64,000 bases of DNA. Source: Gonocerus acuteangulatus. Its lineage: Eukaryota; Arthropoda; Insecta; Hemiptera; Coreidae. Location: contig OX328123.1 of the NCBI GenBank assembly GCA_946811695.1, positions 125,351,896 to 125,415,895 on the forward strand, given 5' to 3'. How positions within the stretch are numbered: the stretch's first letter is position 1; every line of letters starts with the position of its first letter. The notes below the pieces were generated by a model, which saw only the letters and a list, made by a program, of their open reading frames with translations, was not told the DNA's origin and ran no database searches. Below, one piece after another: positions 13,412-24,694 of the stretch. The position numbers and the translations under genes were made by a program.

Positions 13412-13490
13412 CAGGGTGTCTACTACTTTCGTGAAAGCCAATTTCGTGACATTTTCGTGACTTGAAGTGCAAATTTCGTGCACATTAAAA
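13412..13490 (+). mobile_element. hAT-type terminus with repeated TTTCGTGAC motif
   Basis: CAGGGTGTCTACTAC is followed by several TTTCGTGAC/TTTCGTG copies. A reverse-oriented partner with the same 13-bp end and the same motif lies at 17640-17751. Short motifs repeated just inside the terminus are typical transposase-binding sites in hAT elements. Confidence 0.5.
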
Positions 13491-14234
13491 AGAAAATAAT
13501 TTCACTTAAAAAGAGAAAGGCTTAAGTTTTAGCTTAAACTTATTTGTAACTTAATCGGATTACCGTGATATCTATAAATTCGCAATTTTACATACATTTA
13601 AAACAATTAATAAAACTGTATAAAATGTACATCATATCGTTCTTGCCATGTCAAACTATCGAGTATGCAAAATCTCGTTTTTAGATTCGGGACTTTGCTC
13701 TTGGATTGCGGACGATACGGCTGTATATTTTACTGTATTTTTTAGATTTTTTTTTTTTTTTTGCCTTCACTTATGGTGTTCTACAAGCTGAATATGTACA
13801 CTAAAATTGAGTTCAAACTTTACAAATTTTATTAGCCTGGAAAAGAAATAACGACGAAATTCAAGGGGCGCCGGTTTTTTTGTCGGGCGTAAAATTAGTC
13901 CAAAGCGGCCTTTAGTTTTAAATTATTTTAACGATTGGCACTATATGGCTGTTAAAACACCGGCTAACCATCACTTGGTCTCGTACAACGAAACTCCAAC
14001 CGCGGGCCTACAGTTTCAAGGGACTGGTTTGAAATCGTCAAAAACGAGTTGCGTCGTATGCGCCTGCCCATTCAAATACATAGCCGAGGTCGAAGTTGCG
14101 CGTTCAACTGGTTTGCAACTGGAGTTACAGTCTCACCGTTTGCCCTGGGCCTAAATAGTACTCAATTTCAATATTTAAATCTCCATGAGAACCTCTGAAT
14201 ATTAATAAATTTAAATTTTAACGTCTATTATTAT
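13491..14234. other. Non-coding stretch
   Basis: AT-rich. A T-run at 13748-13763 precedes GCCTTCACTTATGG. A 69-codon frame at 13945-14154 has no recognisable content. 13865-13910 repeats the GGGGCGCC wording of the hAT fragment. Confidence 0.5.
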
Positions 14235-14414
14235 TAACTAAGAAGTTTAGGACGGGTTATCTATAGGTTAACACATTTTTCTAGCCAGGATAGGACTGAT
14301 AACTTTTATTTTTCCTAAAGAAAAGCCGCCACCTCATAGTGGGAATCGAACCTACGACCCTTGGCACGGAGTGTTAAGTACTCACGCCTTAACAATCACG
14401 ACCACTTGGCCTCC
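14235..14414 (-). mobile_element. tRNA-Ser/Leu-like SINE or pseudo-tRNA
   Basis: The minus strand of 14325-14414 reads GGAGGCCAAGTGGTCGTGAT ... GTAGGTTCGATTCCCAC. It has A- and B-box elements, a 4-bp anticodon stem GAGT/ACTC and a long variable arm like Ser/Leu tRNAs. The acceptor ends do not pair, so it is not a working tRNA. The body continues to about 14235, and part of it (CCCGTTATCTGTAGGTTACC) recurs near 14880. Confidence 0.6.
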
Positions 14415-16469
14415 GGAAAATAGAACAACGAATGTTATTTTTTAATGTGAATTAAGAACAATAAAAATATACGTAAATAATGGATGTTTTCAAAGCAATC
14501 ATTTTTGGAAGTCTTATTTTTTTCTTCGCAGCATCAGAGATTAGGGGGAGAGGGGTGTCATTGAGACACGGGGCAATTGAACCAGTCTACTTAAAAAATT
14601 GAAATTGAGATTGTGGGGTTTGCCCTACAACAAAGAACCAATAAATAAATAAAACTACTAGCCGAATACCGGTGCTTCATCATGGCACGTAAGTAGTTAT
14701 TTTAATGCGTTAAATAAGTTATCAGCAAAATTAACGCTACTTCATAATTTTTTGCAGTTTATTATAGCTTGGATCCCGTCATACTATATGTTATACATCA
14801 ATTGATAAGTAATCAAAGTATAATGTTTCTTGACACTAGGGCGCTCCGGATCAGTGTCAAGAAACAGATAATCCAACGATGACCCGTTATCTGTAGGTTA
14901 CCAGCATGGGCGTATATAAGAGGGGGCTGAGGGGTCTGCAGCCCCCCCCCCCCGCGAAATTTTGATTTTATGGTAAAAATGTGTCTTAAACCCCTTAAAA
15001 ATAAATCAAATAAGATCATATCATTTTAGTTGTAATAGCGTTTTATATATTATTGGTGCCATTGGCCATAGCAGTCGACACACCATAATAATAAAAAAAA
15101 AAATTTTATTTGTCTAAAACTATTCCAAGTTCTAAATTGTTAGTATTCCATACCCCGAAGATGGTGATTTTGTCCCACATAGCGTAAACTCTTTGAGGGA
15201 CAGTTAATTTCTAGGACTGTCATCATAGCTGAAATTAACCTCAATAAAAAAAAAAAATACTATGAAATAGATACTGTACGGTAACAGCTGTTCTTTTATC
15301 ATCCTGGCAAATCATGCTGCCTAGGCTTGCTTGCTCTAACAAACTAAATAAAACTTTAAACCCCTCAAAAAATACTTAAATATTGAATACCTATCAAAAA
15401 ATCCTTTCTTAGCGAGTGTCTACATGCTAAAGAAGAGTGTCCATGTAAAATTTCAAATTTTTCTGTCGAGTGGTTTAGGCTGGCGGATGATAGGTCAGTG
15501 ATTGAGTGAGTGGTATTTGACAAATATACAGGGTGTCCCACATTGAGATGTCATAACTTTAGGGGTTTATTCTACATCTCATTTGTAGTTCAGGGACGCA
15601 GAAATAAGCGCTCTATCCCAACATGCAGAGGATCTACTCAAACGTTTGTCTTTTTTAAAAACTACTGGCTTTTCCAAAGAAAAACTGAGTTTTCGGAATT
15701 TATGATCAATGCGTCGAAAATAAAGACCACGTTTTTGGAATCTACATTAAATTTCCAATAAGAAACACCCGTAATTGAAATAATACCACGTAAATTAAAA
15801 GCTATATTCAAAGGCAAATAGATGAGAACTTTTAATATTAGCTTTTTATTAAATTATTCAATATTATCATAATCAGCTATTTTTAGACTTAGAGGTTTGC
15901 CTCCCTCTCAAAAGTTGCATTATTTAATTAGCTTCAAAATGGTACCTCATAGTTTTAAAAATAAATCTATTTCAATCTATTGTTTTCTGATTTCTAAGTC
16001 AAAACCAATTAATGTGCTTTAGCATGAACGAGCCATTCTTAACAAATTCTTTAATTTCATACGATGATGTTGATGTCTCATCCTTCCCCAACTACATGAG
16101 GTTTATTACACAAGCCCGTCTACCAAATAACAACTCACTCTGGTTCGTCACTCACGTATTCAGGGGTTTTTGGGGTCGCCGATTATGATTACGAGAAAAA
16201 AACTTGGTAAACTGAAAGAAAAATTTAGCCATTGGCCTTAAACTTATTGTCTTCTGATTATTAGGGTCTGTGATGCAAAAAATGCAAACCCAATGATGAA
16301 AAACCCTAGAAACTAGAAACTATTTTTTTTTTCGAGGCATTCCGTCCCACTGACTTGCGTGGTGTACATTACGGTTCGAGAGCGAAAGTGTAAATTTTAT
16401 TACAACTTACTTTCTCGATGAAGACACTGATGCTGGGGGTAGAGTGTTAACGGAAAAAAAAAATGGAAC
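14415..16469. other. Non-coding stretch
   Basis: No gene is seen. Notable points are a C-run at 14942-14953, and TACAGGGTGTCCCACATTG at 15525, a terminus-like phrase that is also seen at 31446. Everything else is plain AT-rich sequence. Confidence 0.5.
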
Positions 16470-16479
16470 TTTTTCTCAG

Positions 16480-16481
<2 letters not shown>

Positions 16482-16528
<47 letters not shown>

Positions 16529-16559
16529 GGCGCATCTACTTCTAGGTCATTAGCGCCGA
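16482..16559 (-). mobile_element. Short 3'-tail retroposon with 12-bp target duplication
   Basis: A 44-base T-run (the A-tail of a minus-strand insert) is followed by only about 34 bp, ACGGCGCATCTACTTCTAGG...GCGCCGA. The duplication TTTTTCTCAGAA is perfect at 16470-16481 and 16560-16571. The same tail occurs at 51250-51317. It is a severely 5'-truncated SINE/LINE insertion. Confidence 0.85.
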
Positions 16560-16589
16560 TTTTTCTCAGAAATGTCAGTGATGCAAGAC

Positions 16590-16660
16590 GTCAAGAGTGT
16601 AACCTCATAAGCGGGGTTCCTCCCTACGGAAGGAGGAAACCCGCTTATGAGGTTGACTTT
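16590..16660 (+). repeat. Family B fragment: palindrome with flank
   Basis: CATAAGCGGGGTTCCTCCC-TACGGAAGGAGGAAACCCGCTTATG is a long imperfect palindrome, followed by AGGTTGAC as in the family B copies at 52330 and 58610. Confidence 0.7.
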
Positions 16661-17284
16661 TTCTAATCGTTTCTTTCAGTTACTTTTATTGATTCTGGAC
16701 TGGGCAATGGATACTCACAGTTTGGTCAATAAAAATTAATAATTTTTAATTTTTTCACACAAGGTAGTTATAAATAACAAAACTACATTCCACATTTATT
16801 TTACAAAAGGGAGCCAATCATTCAATTTATGCCTCAATAAAACTCCACTTCATTTCCATAGATTTAATGCTTACTAAACTTAGAAGTTTTTGTGTAAGTA
16901 TTGAATCCGTAGTCCGTTAGGGGGCTGAGGAAAAAATTCGCGAAAAAACTCTGATTCATTGATAAAATCAGAAGTGCGTTATTGGACGTCCAGAAAGTAT
17001 TTTTTAATAATAATAATAGTGAATTAAATTACTGTTTTTTTAAAGGAAATTTTATCTATTTTATGATGGCATAATTCGAATTGAATTATCTTGAATAGTT
17101 TTTGATCAATTCTTTCTTACTCATTAAAAAACATGACTACGTTAAAAAAAACAAAAAAAAAAACAGAAAATTGGACATAGCTCCTTTCCCTTCCGGCATC
17201 GGACCACACTTCAAATGAACTTTTTTGTTGGAAATTATGTCTGCAATCACCTCTTAGAGTTTGGCTACTTAGACCTGAATCACC

Positions 17285-17290
<6 letters not shown>
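16661..17290. other. Non-coding stretch
   Basis: AT-rich with no recognised content. GAATCACCCTGTGTATATA at its right end reads like a terminus next to (TA)n. Confidence 0.5.

Positions 17291-17324
<34 letters not shown>
17291..17324. repeat. (TA)n microsatellite
   Basis: Pure TA following CACCCTGTG. Confidence 0.95.
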
Positions 17325-17327
<3 letters not shown>

Positions 17328-17370
17328 CTCTCCCACCGGCTCAAAAATGGTCTGATTTTGATGAAATTTC

Positions 17371-17751
17371 TTACAAAATTTTGATGAATGTTCGTCTAAT
17401 TTGATAGGTAAGTTCGTTAACTCGAACATGGTTCTGCACAACTGTGGAATTCCTACCAACTATAGGATCCTCAATAGTATTTTCTATACATAACTTTAAC
17501 GCAGGTATCATCGCATGAACCCTTGCTAATACCTGCGAGTTTTCACTCCACCGGATCGTACACAGTTTTAGTGGGAAAAGTTTAATTTCCGAAAATTGGC
17601 GAAATTTAGCTCTTTGATGGGAAATCTTGGAATAGAAAAATTTCCTGACATGGTTTCCAAATTCGTGACTTTTTCGTGATTTTCGTGCCCTATTTTTCAT
17701 TTCGTGACATTTTCGTGATTTTCGTGACTTTTTCGTGCAGTAGACACCCTG
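17371..17751 (-). pseudogene. hAT element terminus and transposase fragment
   Basis: The minus strand starts at 17751 with CAGGGTGTCTACTGC and repeated GTCACGAAAA motifs. It then enters a frame carrying 'KLFPLKLCTIRWSENSQVLARV', which resembles the 'L.LCPTRW..R' block of hAT transposases (middle of the catalytic region). The N-terminal part, including the BED zinc finger, is missing, and the frame ends within 138 codons. It could be the left half of an element whose other end is at 13412, but flanking 8-mers do not match. Family placement is moderately sure; activity is excluded. Confidence 0.45.
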
Positions 17752-17787
17752 TGTATTTATGCAGATTCTGCAGCAAAATTTAAACAA

Positions 17788-20331
17788 ATCTTACCAGGAT
17801 TCGGAATATTCCGAATATTAATGTTATCCCTAACCAAGCGAAAGGATTTAAGGTAACTTTCTGCATTGTCAGGTATTATCAGATTAGCTTTTAAAGAATA
17901 CACGGAAATCTGCAACACATGAAGTTATACGTTTTTTATTAAGAAATATGTAACATAATATAGCGATAAAGACATTCCCGGGGCTATCCTGCGATGTCTA
18001 TACCCTACATTGGTCAACGTCTGTGAAATTATATATATGTATATGTATATATATATAATGAGTTTGACTTATTTTTTATCCTAGGTGAATTATCAAGGCA
18101 TTTATTATAACTATTAATATATGGTGTAATCTACACAAATAAGACTAGTATATTAAATAATGATATAAAGGTGAAAGCCTCGTTTGAATATGAATGAATC
18201 AGTCTTGTAATAGGCAACAAGGGCCCAGAGGGGAAGATACCATAGAGGTATCTGATTCTTCACTATAAGACACACTAAGGAGGCTTATTGTAATTATCTG
18301 TCTGCGTCTGTTTAGGATAAATTTACTTAATGTAATCAATGTGTAGTTTGTCTTGTCCAATGGTGATTAAATCCACGCATTGAGTTTTCCTCAGTGCTGT
18401 TTTATCTCTTATCCTAATGCAAAGAGACCGTATCCCGATGAGAGCTGTCGACTGGGAATAACAACAAAGAAATACACTTTAAAAGTTTGTTTAAAAGCAG
18501 GAAAACGACAGATGTTTCGCTCCGAGCAACACTTTGGCCTGGAGTTGATTGGTTCGGCCTCATCGGCATCCGGGCCATTCCCGATGGAACCTAAGGAAAA
18601 CTTTTAAATGGAAATCTAGCCTAAACATTCAGAAGGAAGAGGACTGCCCTCAAAAACTCCTCGTATTCATGAGAGGGGATAATCGTTTTAGCTGGAGCTT
18701 GGGAACTTCTCCTTCTCTCTTTTCTAATGATTTTTTCGTTCTTTATTTTTCTTTTTTTTTCCACCCTCGAGGGCTTGCCTTAAGTCAACAACTCCTTCTA
18801 CTGAAGAAAATGGAAATTTCTTCGGAGGGGCTGTTTTCCGCTCTTATATATTTCTCCTTGCCGGAAGTTAATGAAATAGGGATTCAATTAAAATATTCAA
18901 AGTTTTAAGGTCTTCTTTAAATTTCTCAAACTCTCTCAAGAAGTTGACATCACTCATCTGCATATTAAGCAATTTTAAGAATCCTCTAAGGCATATAATT
19001 TATTCCACCCTTTAACAAATTGAATAAATCTACTTATTTTCGGATGATTTCATTGTTGAAAAAATAGGTTTTTATTCTATTTTTATTTATGGCTATAATG
19101 TCTATTATCTTAAGGATGGATATAAACGAAAATTAATTCTCAACCAAAAAATATGATTTTTTTCTCGCGCGAAATAATACTAAATCAACTTTACTGAATG
19201 ATTTTTGTTATATTTAGTTTTCTAAATATTTTTGTATAAGTCATTTACACGTTGAACGGCACTGCGTTTTAAGGATTCTAATTTAAGAGTTTGTGGTCTA
19301 AATGGATTGTGGGTGGAGGTGGTTTGTGGGTTTTGGTTTGAATTGGCGTATTAGGTAGAATCGCAAAGAACTACAAGATTTCTCATAGATCGCAGCCAGT
19401 TCCAATTAATGAAACTTGGCAACGAAAGGAATTTTAAAAATGACTAGTCATCTTGTCGTTAAGTGTGTCTAAGAGGTGGGATTGACAGAGCCTGGTTTTG
19501 TGAAACCTTAAATATCACCCGCTTTGTCGCATCGAAAGATGTGTCCTTCGAACCTTACGTCGCATAGTAAGTACACGGAAGAAAAAAAGAAAAAAAAAAC
19601 TAAAGGCGATCAACCGCATTTTAACTAACATTTATTTATACTTTATTACTTATGTCCTTATAATTTTATTGGTAGTTCTGACCCCGAAACTTTTTTAATA
19701 ACCGCTTTCTTATCGTGTAGAAATTTCATAGATTTTAATGAAAAGTAAGACAATATTTTTTTCCACTTATTTTATTTCAGAAAAATTGCTTTTTCCCAAG
19801 ACGTTCCATGTACATATGTAGGTTATAAAAGAAATCTTTGCCACAATGTACCAGAGCCATTCAGTTTGTGAAGATATTTGTAAAGAGGTTATTAGGCGTA
19901 GAAAATAAAAACGGTACAGCTATTGTCTCCGCTTTGGTTTATCTAAAACATAATTTATTGAAGACGCTCTTTTATAAATCGCATGGCAGTACTAGGCCAT
20001 AAGTGTACTGACCCTAATCAAATTAAAATGTACTTCAGCGATGCGAAAACTTGCGAAAAAATAATTTGCTATTATTATTTTCTGCAGAGGGTAGTTGATG
20101 ATTTTGTTCTAGCAAATAATTGATCATTAAGAACGAGATCCACCTTCTATCCCGATAGAAACTGTTAAATTTATTCGTTATTCGCGCAAATTTTAATCAA
20201 GAGGAATACAAAGTCAAAGTACACATAAAACTTTTTTTTTTAATTAAAGATTTTTTTAATAACATATTTTATAACGTTTCACACAGGGCGATCCCTACAA
20301 GTGGGTTACAAATTCTGAACTTTCTGTCGAA
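17788..20331. other. Non-coding stretch with a SINE fragment
   Basis: 18205-18275 (AGGGCCCAGAGGGG...GTATCTGATTC) matches the body of the SINE at 10301, minus orientation. Two overlapping frames at 18380-18908 have no recognised motif. (TA)n-like sequence is at 18030-18058. Otherwise I see nothing. Confidence 0.5.
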
Positions 20332-20590
20332 CTACCACGCTCCAAAACCTTCGTATATTGTATTTACATGAAGGGTACTCACGCTTCTGGCGCGCCAGGA
20401 GTGTTGCTCTTTTTGTCTACCACACTCCAACCTCACGCTCCTGATGCGCCACTCCAAACCAACGCTCCTTAGCGGCGCGCCAGGAGTGTAGGTTAGGAGC
20501 GTACATGTACACGAGGCTAATGCCTTCGGAGGTAATTCTTGAACTGATGCAATCCTCAAAATACAACCCTTAAAAAATCTCCCCATATTT
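20332..20590. other. GC-rich island with GGCGCGCC and GGAGCG repeats
   Basis: In otherwise AT-rich DNA, 20385-20505 contains two GGCGCGCCAGGAGTG boxes and several CACTCC/GGAGTG and ACGCTCC/GGAGCG words in both directions. An 84-codon minus-strand frame crosses it but has no recognised content. Confidence 0.4.
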
Positions 20591-20670
20591 TATTCGAGCT
20601 ATGTATCAATTGAAGTAAATTAAATAAACGACCTAAAATAAATTGATTAAGCTTTCGTTTTCACATGTTA

Positions 20671-21138
20671 ATTAAAGTGTCCTCTATGCATTGGATTAAG
20701 ATAGGGCACTCCAAGCGGTATTCGTTTTCCATATATTGAGCCACAAAAATCCACTTATTAACATGGGAGACAAAGGCAGCGCGTATCCGTATTTACTTAA
20801 TAAAAAAACGAGTTGACTTACCATTTTCTGGAAAACTAGTAGTAGTAAAATGTGCTGAATGAGATAATCCAATAACAGGGGATTTAAACTTCAAGTGTTT
20901 ATATCCCGAAAACAACTACCATTTGCGCTATTAAAACGTATGCCAGCAAGATTAGGTTTACTATTATTTATCATATAAAAGTTTCCAAGAAAAATGGTAA
21001 GACAACTCGCTTTATTATTTAGTAAATATGGATGCGCCCTGCCTGTGTCTTCCAAGTTAAAAAGTGGATCTCTGAGGCTGAAAACGAATACCGCTTAAAC
21101 GGCCCTATCTTTTTCCAATATATAGAGGACACTTTAAT
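20671..21138. mobile_element. Long-TIR MITE flanked by TA
   Basis: ATTAAAGTGTCCTCTATGCA at the left and its inverse at the right open imperfect inverted arms of about 180 bp (20671-20850 and 20960-21138), sharing AAGCGGTATTCGTTTTC and GAGTTG(T/A)CTTACCATTTT. A TA dinucleotide lies at each edge (20669-20670 and 21139-21140). No coding capacity. The TA target suggests Tc1/mariner-type mobilisation. Confidence 0.75.
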
Positions 21139-21399
21139 TAGTATGTAGGCAAATTTATAAAAACATAGTTCGAATAGGTTTTGAGAGGTGGAGCTTAAAC
21201 AAAAAGTGCAGGGGTTTTTCTGACCCCGGATTCTGATTCAGTTACCCCAAGAACATATATATAGTAAACATGGTCTGGTTTCTGGGTCCAGCATTTTTTT
21301 TTTTTTTTTTTTTGTGGCTGCGTAATTGTCTGTATTTGAACCTAGTTCTTACCAGTATGAAACGGGTAAATATATAAATTAAACTCGCTGTTTTATTAT
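21139..21399. other. Non-coding stretch with a T-run and an inverted piece
   Basis: A T-run lies at 21293-21312. 21340-21395 is the reverse complement of 6790-6835 (AATTTATATATTTACCC), so the region left of repeat R is inverted here relative to copy 1. Confidence 0.55.
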
Positions 21400-21445
21400 T
21401 ATTATATTATTGTAAGACATTTATTAATCTTTCGAATGGTTACTG

Positions 21446-21494
<49 letters not shown>

Positions 21495-22060
21495 AGGTGC
21501 TTCGACTGCCTCGGTCATTAGCAACAACTTATGTCTGTTATAAAAATATTATCTTTCGAATACTTCCTTAATTAAAAATGTAACCAAAATTTAAATATAT
21601 TTATTATTGTTTAATGTCATGCGAAGAAATCGGTGCTTAAATGGAGTTATTTTCACTTAGGATACTCTTATTGTTTTGCTGTTTGTATTCTCAGTTTTTC
21701 AAATGAAACTTAGGATAAGAACAGAAACGCGCAATCTAATATATGAATGGGCTGTGTTATAACAAATATGAAAGATCTATTATTTTTCTTAAAATCACTT
21801 TGTTGCTTAGGAAAGTTCTCAGTTTACATAAATTGCGGAAAAACATTTTTATAATTTCATCACACCTTAATAACCAAGGAGCTATTTTTCAATCAGATGA
21901 GTTTTAATTTCAGAAATCACTTAAAAGAGAAAATTAACCAAAGATTTCATTTCCTCTGCAAGTGACGCTTTCCCACAACTCCGGAGTAATATTGTTTTTA
22001 ATTCTGATTCTTAAACTAGCTTGGCAGATTAAAACGAAGGAGAGCTCTCCAAAACAACCT
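21400..22060 (+). repeat. Dispersed repeat R, copy 5, split by a T-run and SINE tail
   Basis: TTGTAAGACATTTATTAATC to TGTCAA matches copy 1. It is then interrupted at about 21452-21530 by a T-run plus TGCTTCGACTGCCTCGGTCA (SINE 3' piece, minus orientation), and resumes at CTTATGTCTGTTA. This copy is more diverged than copies 1-4. Confidence 0.75.
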
Positions 22061-22443
22061 GTCTTTATTAGCCATAATTTTGTTAACTTTCGCAATTTTA
22101 ATCAATGAATATTAGTTGGAACTAGGTGGAAGCATCTTGCTATCTACTATATATTAGTCAAATACCACACACTCACTGACTGACTGACTCACTCACTTAC
22201 TGACCTGTCATCCCCCAGCCCAAACCACTCGAAAGAGAATTTTGAAATTTTGCATGGACACTCCCTATATAACGTAGGCACTCACTAAGAAAAGATTTTT
22301 TGATATTCGAATCTTTAATTATTTTTAGATTAAAACGAAGGAGGGCTCTCCAAAACAATCTGTTTTTCAGCCATAATTTTGTTAATTTTCGCAATTTTGA
22401 TGTATGAATATCAGTTGGAACTAGGTGGAAGCATCTTGCTATA
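22026..22443 (+). repeat. Direct duplication of a ~118-bp segment
   Basis: 22026-22143 and 22324-22443 share TTAAAACGAAGGAG.GCTCTC ... GGTGGAAGCATCTTGCTAT with few changes and are about 180 bp apart. Confidence 0.8.
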
Positions 22444-24082
22444 CCTTAATAAAAGCTGCATGACTATTTTAGCTAATAATTTTGTCGTCACCTTTTTGAG
22501 AACTAAAATACTCAGAAAACTCATAGTACGAACGGAGAAATTGGATTAACGTTAAATATCCAGAAATGCAAATTTCTGTTAATTAACAATGACATCTTGA
22601 AAATAAATAGGAAACTAATATGAGGTGTTCGACAGAATGGAAAGCCCTGCGTTGTATGAAATGGGTTTTTACATCTAATGTGAGGAACTGCGTAATCTTA
22701 GCGCGGTTCCGTTCTTATCCCTAGTGTCATTTGGAAAACTTTCACTAGAAATAAACCTTTTTGTTTTTTGAAATTTCGTGAAAAATGTGAACCCCCACAT
22801 AAAATATGGAATAAAAGCGATACTGAGTCGTCAATGGACAGGAAACCGACAGTAGCGAACGTACACAAAAGGTGGAATTACACAAGTTTAATATTATCAA
22901 ATGTCAGACCCGTCATTTTAGAAATGATGGATAGCCCAACATGTCCAGCTTTATAGAAGTAACGGTAGTTTTGTTTGGGTCCTTAGAAAGAGGAGCAGGT
23001 AGAAAAGGGACAATTTCACCTGGACAAGACAAGATAATGCTTATTATGGAGAATACAACTAAAGTTAATTTTGGAATCGTCTTTTCTCAGAAATGGTTAA
23101 TCTAATAAAAAACAAGTTGAGGACAAGTTTTGTACATAATTGCATGATCTACAATTGTTGTTTACAATATTTTTATCATAAAACTAAACGTTTCGCTGAA
23201 AAATCTGAAAAACCTTTTTCTGCGAAATTTGACCTCGAATAAAACTGTTTGCACTCATGAGATCGATAAGGGTTTTTCCCCAATTCCATTGTAATGTTGT
23301 CCCTAACGTTCATGCAAATTTTCAGCTTGCTAGGAATATATGCAAGGGTACTAATATTTTTCTATCCCCTTTCTAACAACAGAAAACGTATCCTTTTTTT
23401 TACATACAAATGCATTTTCCTGATATAAGCAATCACAGAAATAAAAATCAATAAAAAACTAAGGGAAAGAGACAACTATTAAAAAGTCAGTTAAACAACT
23501 ACAAAAACCCGTTCAAAAGAACAAAACGAAGATGTCTGATGATTTACGCCCTTATTTCTCCGATTGACATCGCTCAATCAAAAATGTCTTCAGAAAATTT
23601 TTTCTAGAAAATTTTGTAAGCTTTCGAATAGTCTCCATCCACGTACCACGATTTCCCAACCGTTTTCGAGATATTCGAGAAAATATACGAAGTTCCCAAA
23701 ACTTTTCATGTCTTTAATATTTAAATATTTTATTCTAATCCTTCCTTTTTTTATGAATTTCAAACATGCAGAAAACATTTTAACTGCATCCCATGATTCT
23801 AACTACCCAAACCAAAACCTTGATTCAACAACTATTTTTCTACTTCTCTCGAAAACGGTTCTAAAAATGGTTTAATTCGTTTTCCTAGGCCAAGAAGCCA
23901 ACAAAACGAGTACTTGCAAGCATGATGTAAACGTAACGATTTTATTCGCGCAAATTTCGCTCCAAAAGCCATGTTCCGGTGGACGGATTTTGCTGGTTAA
24001 CGAACATGAAATTTTTGTATCGATTCTCATCAAAATCAGTCCAATTTTTGGGCCAGCTCGAGCGCCAACATATACATATAAA
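22444..24082. other. Non-coding stretch with a distant repeat R relative
   Basis: 23560-23735 contains TTTCCCAACCGTTTTCGAGATA and AAAATATACGAAGTTCCC, similar to 6880-7010, so it is an old R-like copy. 22680-22740 resembles part of R in reverse. No gene is seen. Confidence 0.5.
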
Positions 24083-24190
24083 CATATATTTATATGTATA
24101 TGTATATACATATATATATCGCCTCGTTGTAACATCTCAATAAATAAATAAATATACATATATATATATATATATACATATATATATTAT
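24083..24190. repeat. Irregular TA-rich simple repeat
   Basis: Alternating ATATAC/ATATAT words around a short unique insert; it forms the terminal edge of the Penelope-like element. Confidence 0.8.
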
Positions 24191-24291
24191 TTATTCTTAT
24201 AGATGACCCAAAATATCAAAATTCTTTTTTATCCTAGGAGGCATGGGGTCATTAAAGCAGTCTTCCTTTATTACACCACTTTATTTATTGG

Positions 24292-24336
24292 GCCCGACAT
24301 GTTTCGTGCATCTTTTCTTCGCACCTCTTCAGGGGC
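24292..24336 (-). ncRNA. Hammerhead-ribozyme-like motif (Penelope terminal repeat, copy 1)
   Basis: The minus strand reads GCCC-CTGAAGA-G-GTGC, loop, GCAC-GAAAC-AT-GTC-GGGC. That gives stem I (GCCC/GGGC), the CUGANGA core, stem II (GTGC/GCAC), GAAA, a 2-bp stem III and a GUC cleavage triplet. Penelope-like elements are known to carry hammerheads with very short stem III. One extra G sits between the core and stem II compared with the textbook form, so self-cleavage is uncertain. Confidence 0.6.
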
Positions 24337-24694
24337 ACTTCTACAACAAAAAATAATTTTTTGCACATCCACACATACCTTTTTTCTACTATATTAAAAC
24401 TATCAATACGATCTTTGAACTGTTCCACAAAAGGCATTAAAACATTATCATGCTCATTAAATGTTACTCCTACCCTAAATATTGCAATAATTATAGCTAA
24501 ATTACATATTTTTTATAAAAGGTGTTGAGTCCTACCTTGCAAGGAAGTCCTCCCGTTACCAAGTACTCCCTCTGGAGTCCGGCTTAATACTAACCCTATA
24601 AGTGGATTGCCAAAATGGCCCTGTCGTTATCTGTCCTTTGTTGTTGTCCTAGTAAAGTCTACTCGTCAAATATTTTTTTATACATTTTTGGGTA

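Noticed and set aside
14325..14414. Possible tRNA-Ser/Leu gene
   Set aside because: Good arms but mismatched acceptor ends, and it continues into SINE-like sequence; kept as SINE/pseudo-tRNA.
13404..17759. Claim of a complete hAT element with target duplication
   Set aside because: The 8-mers outside the two CAGGGTGTCTACT ends differ, so it is reported only as a possibility.
18380..18908. Overlapping 75- and 119-codon frames
   Set aside because: No recognised domain and low-complexity Phe-rich part; probably chance.
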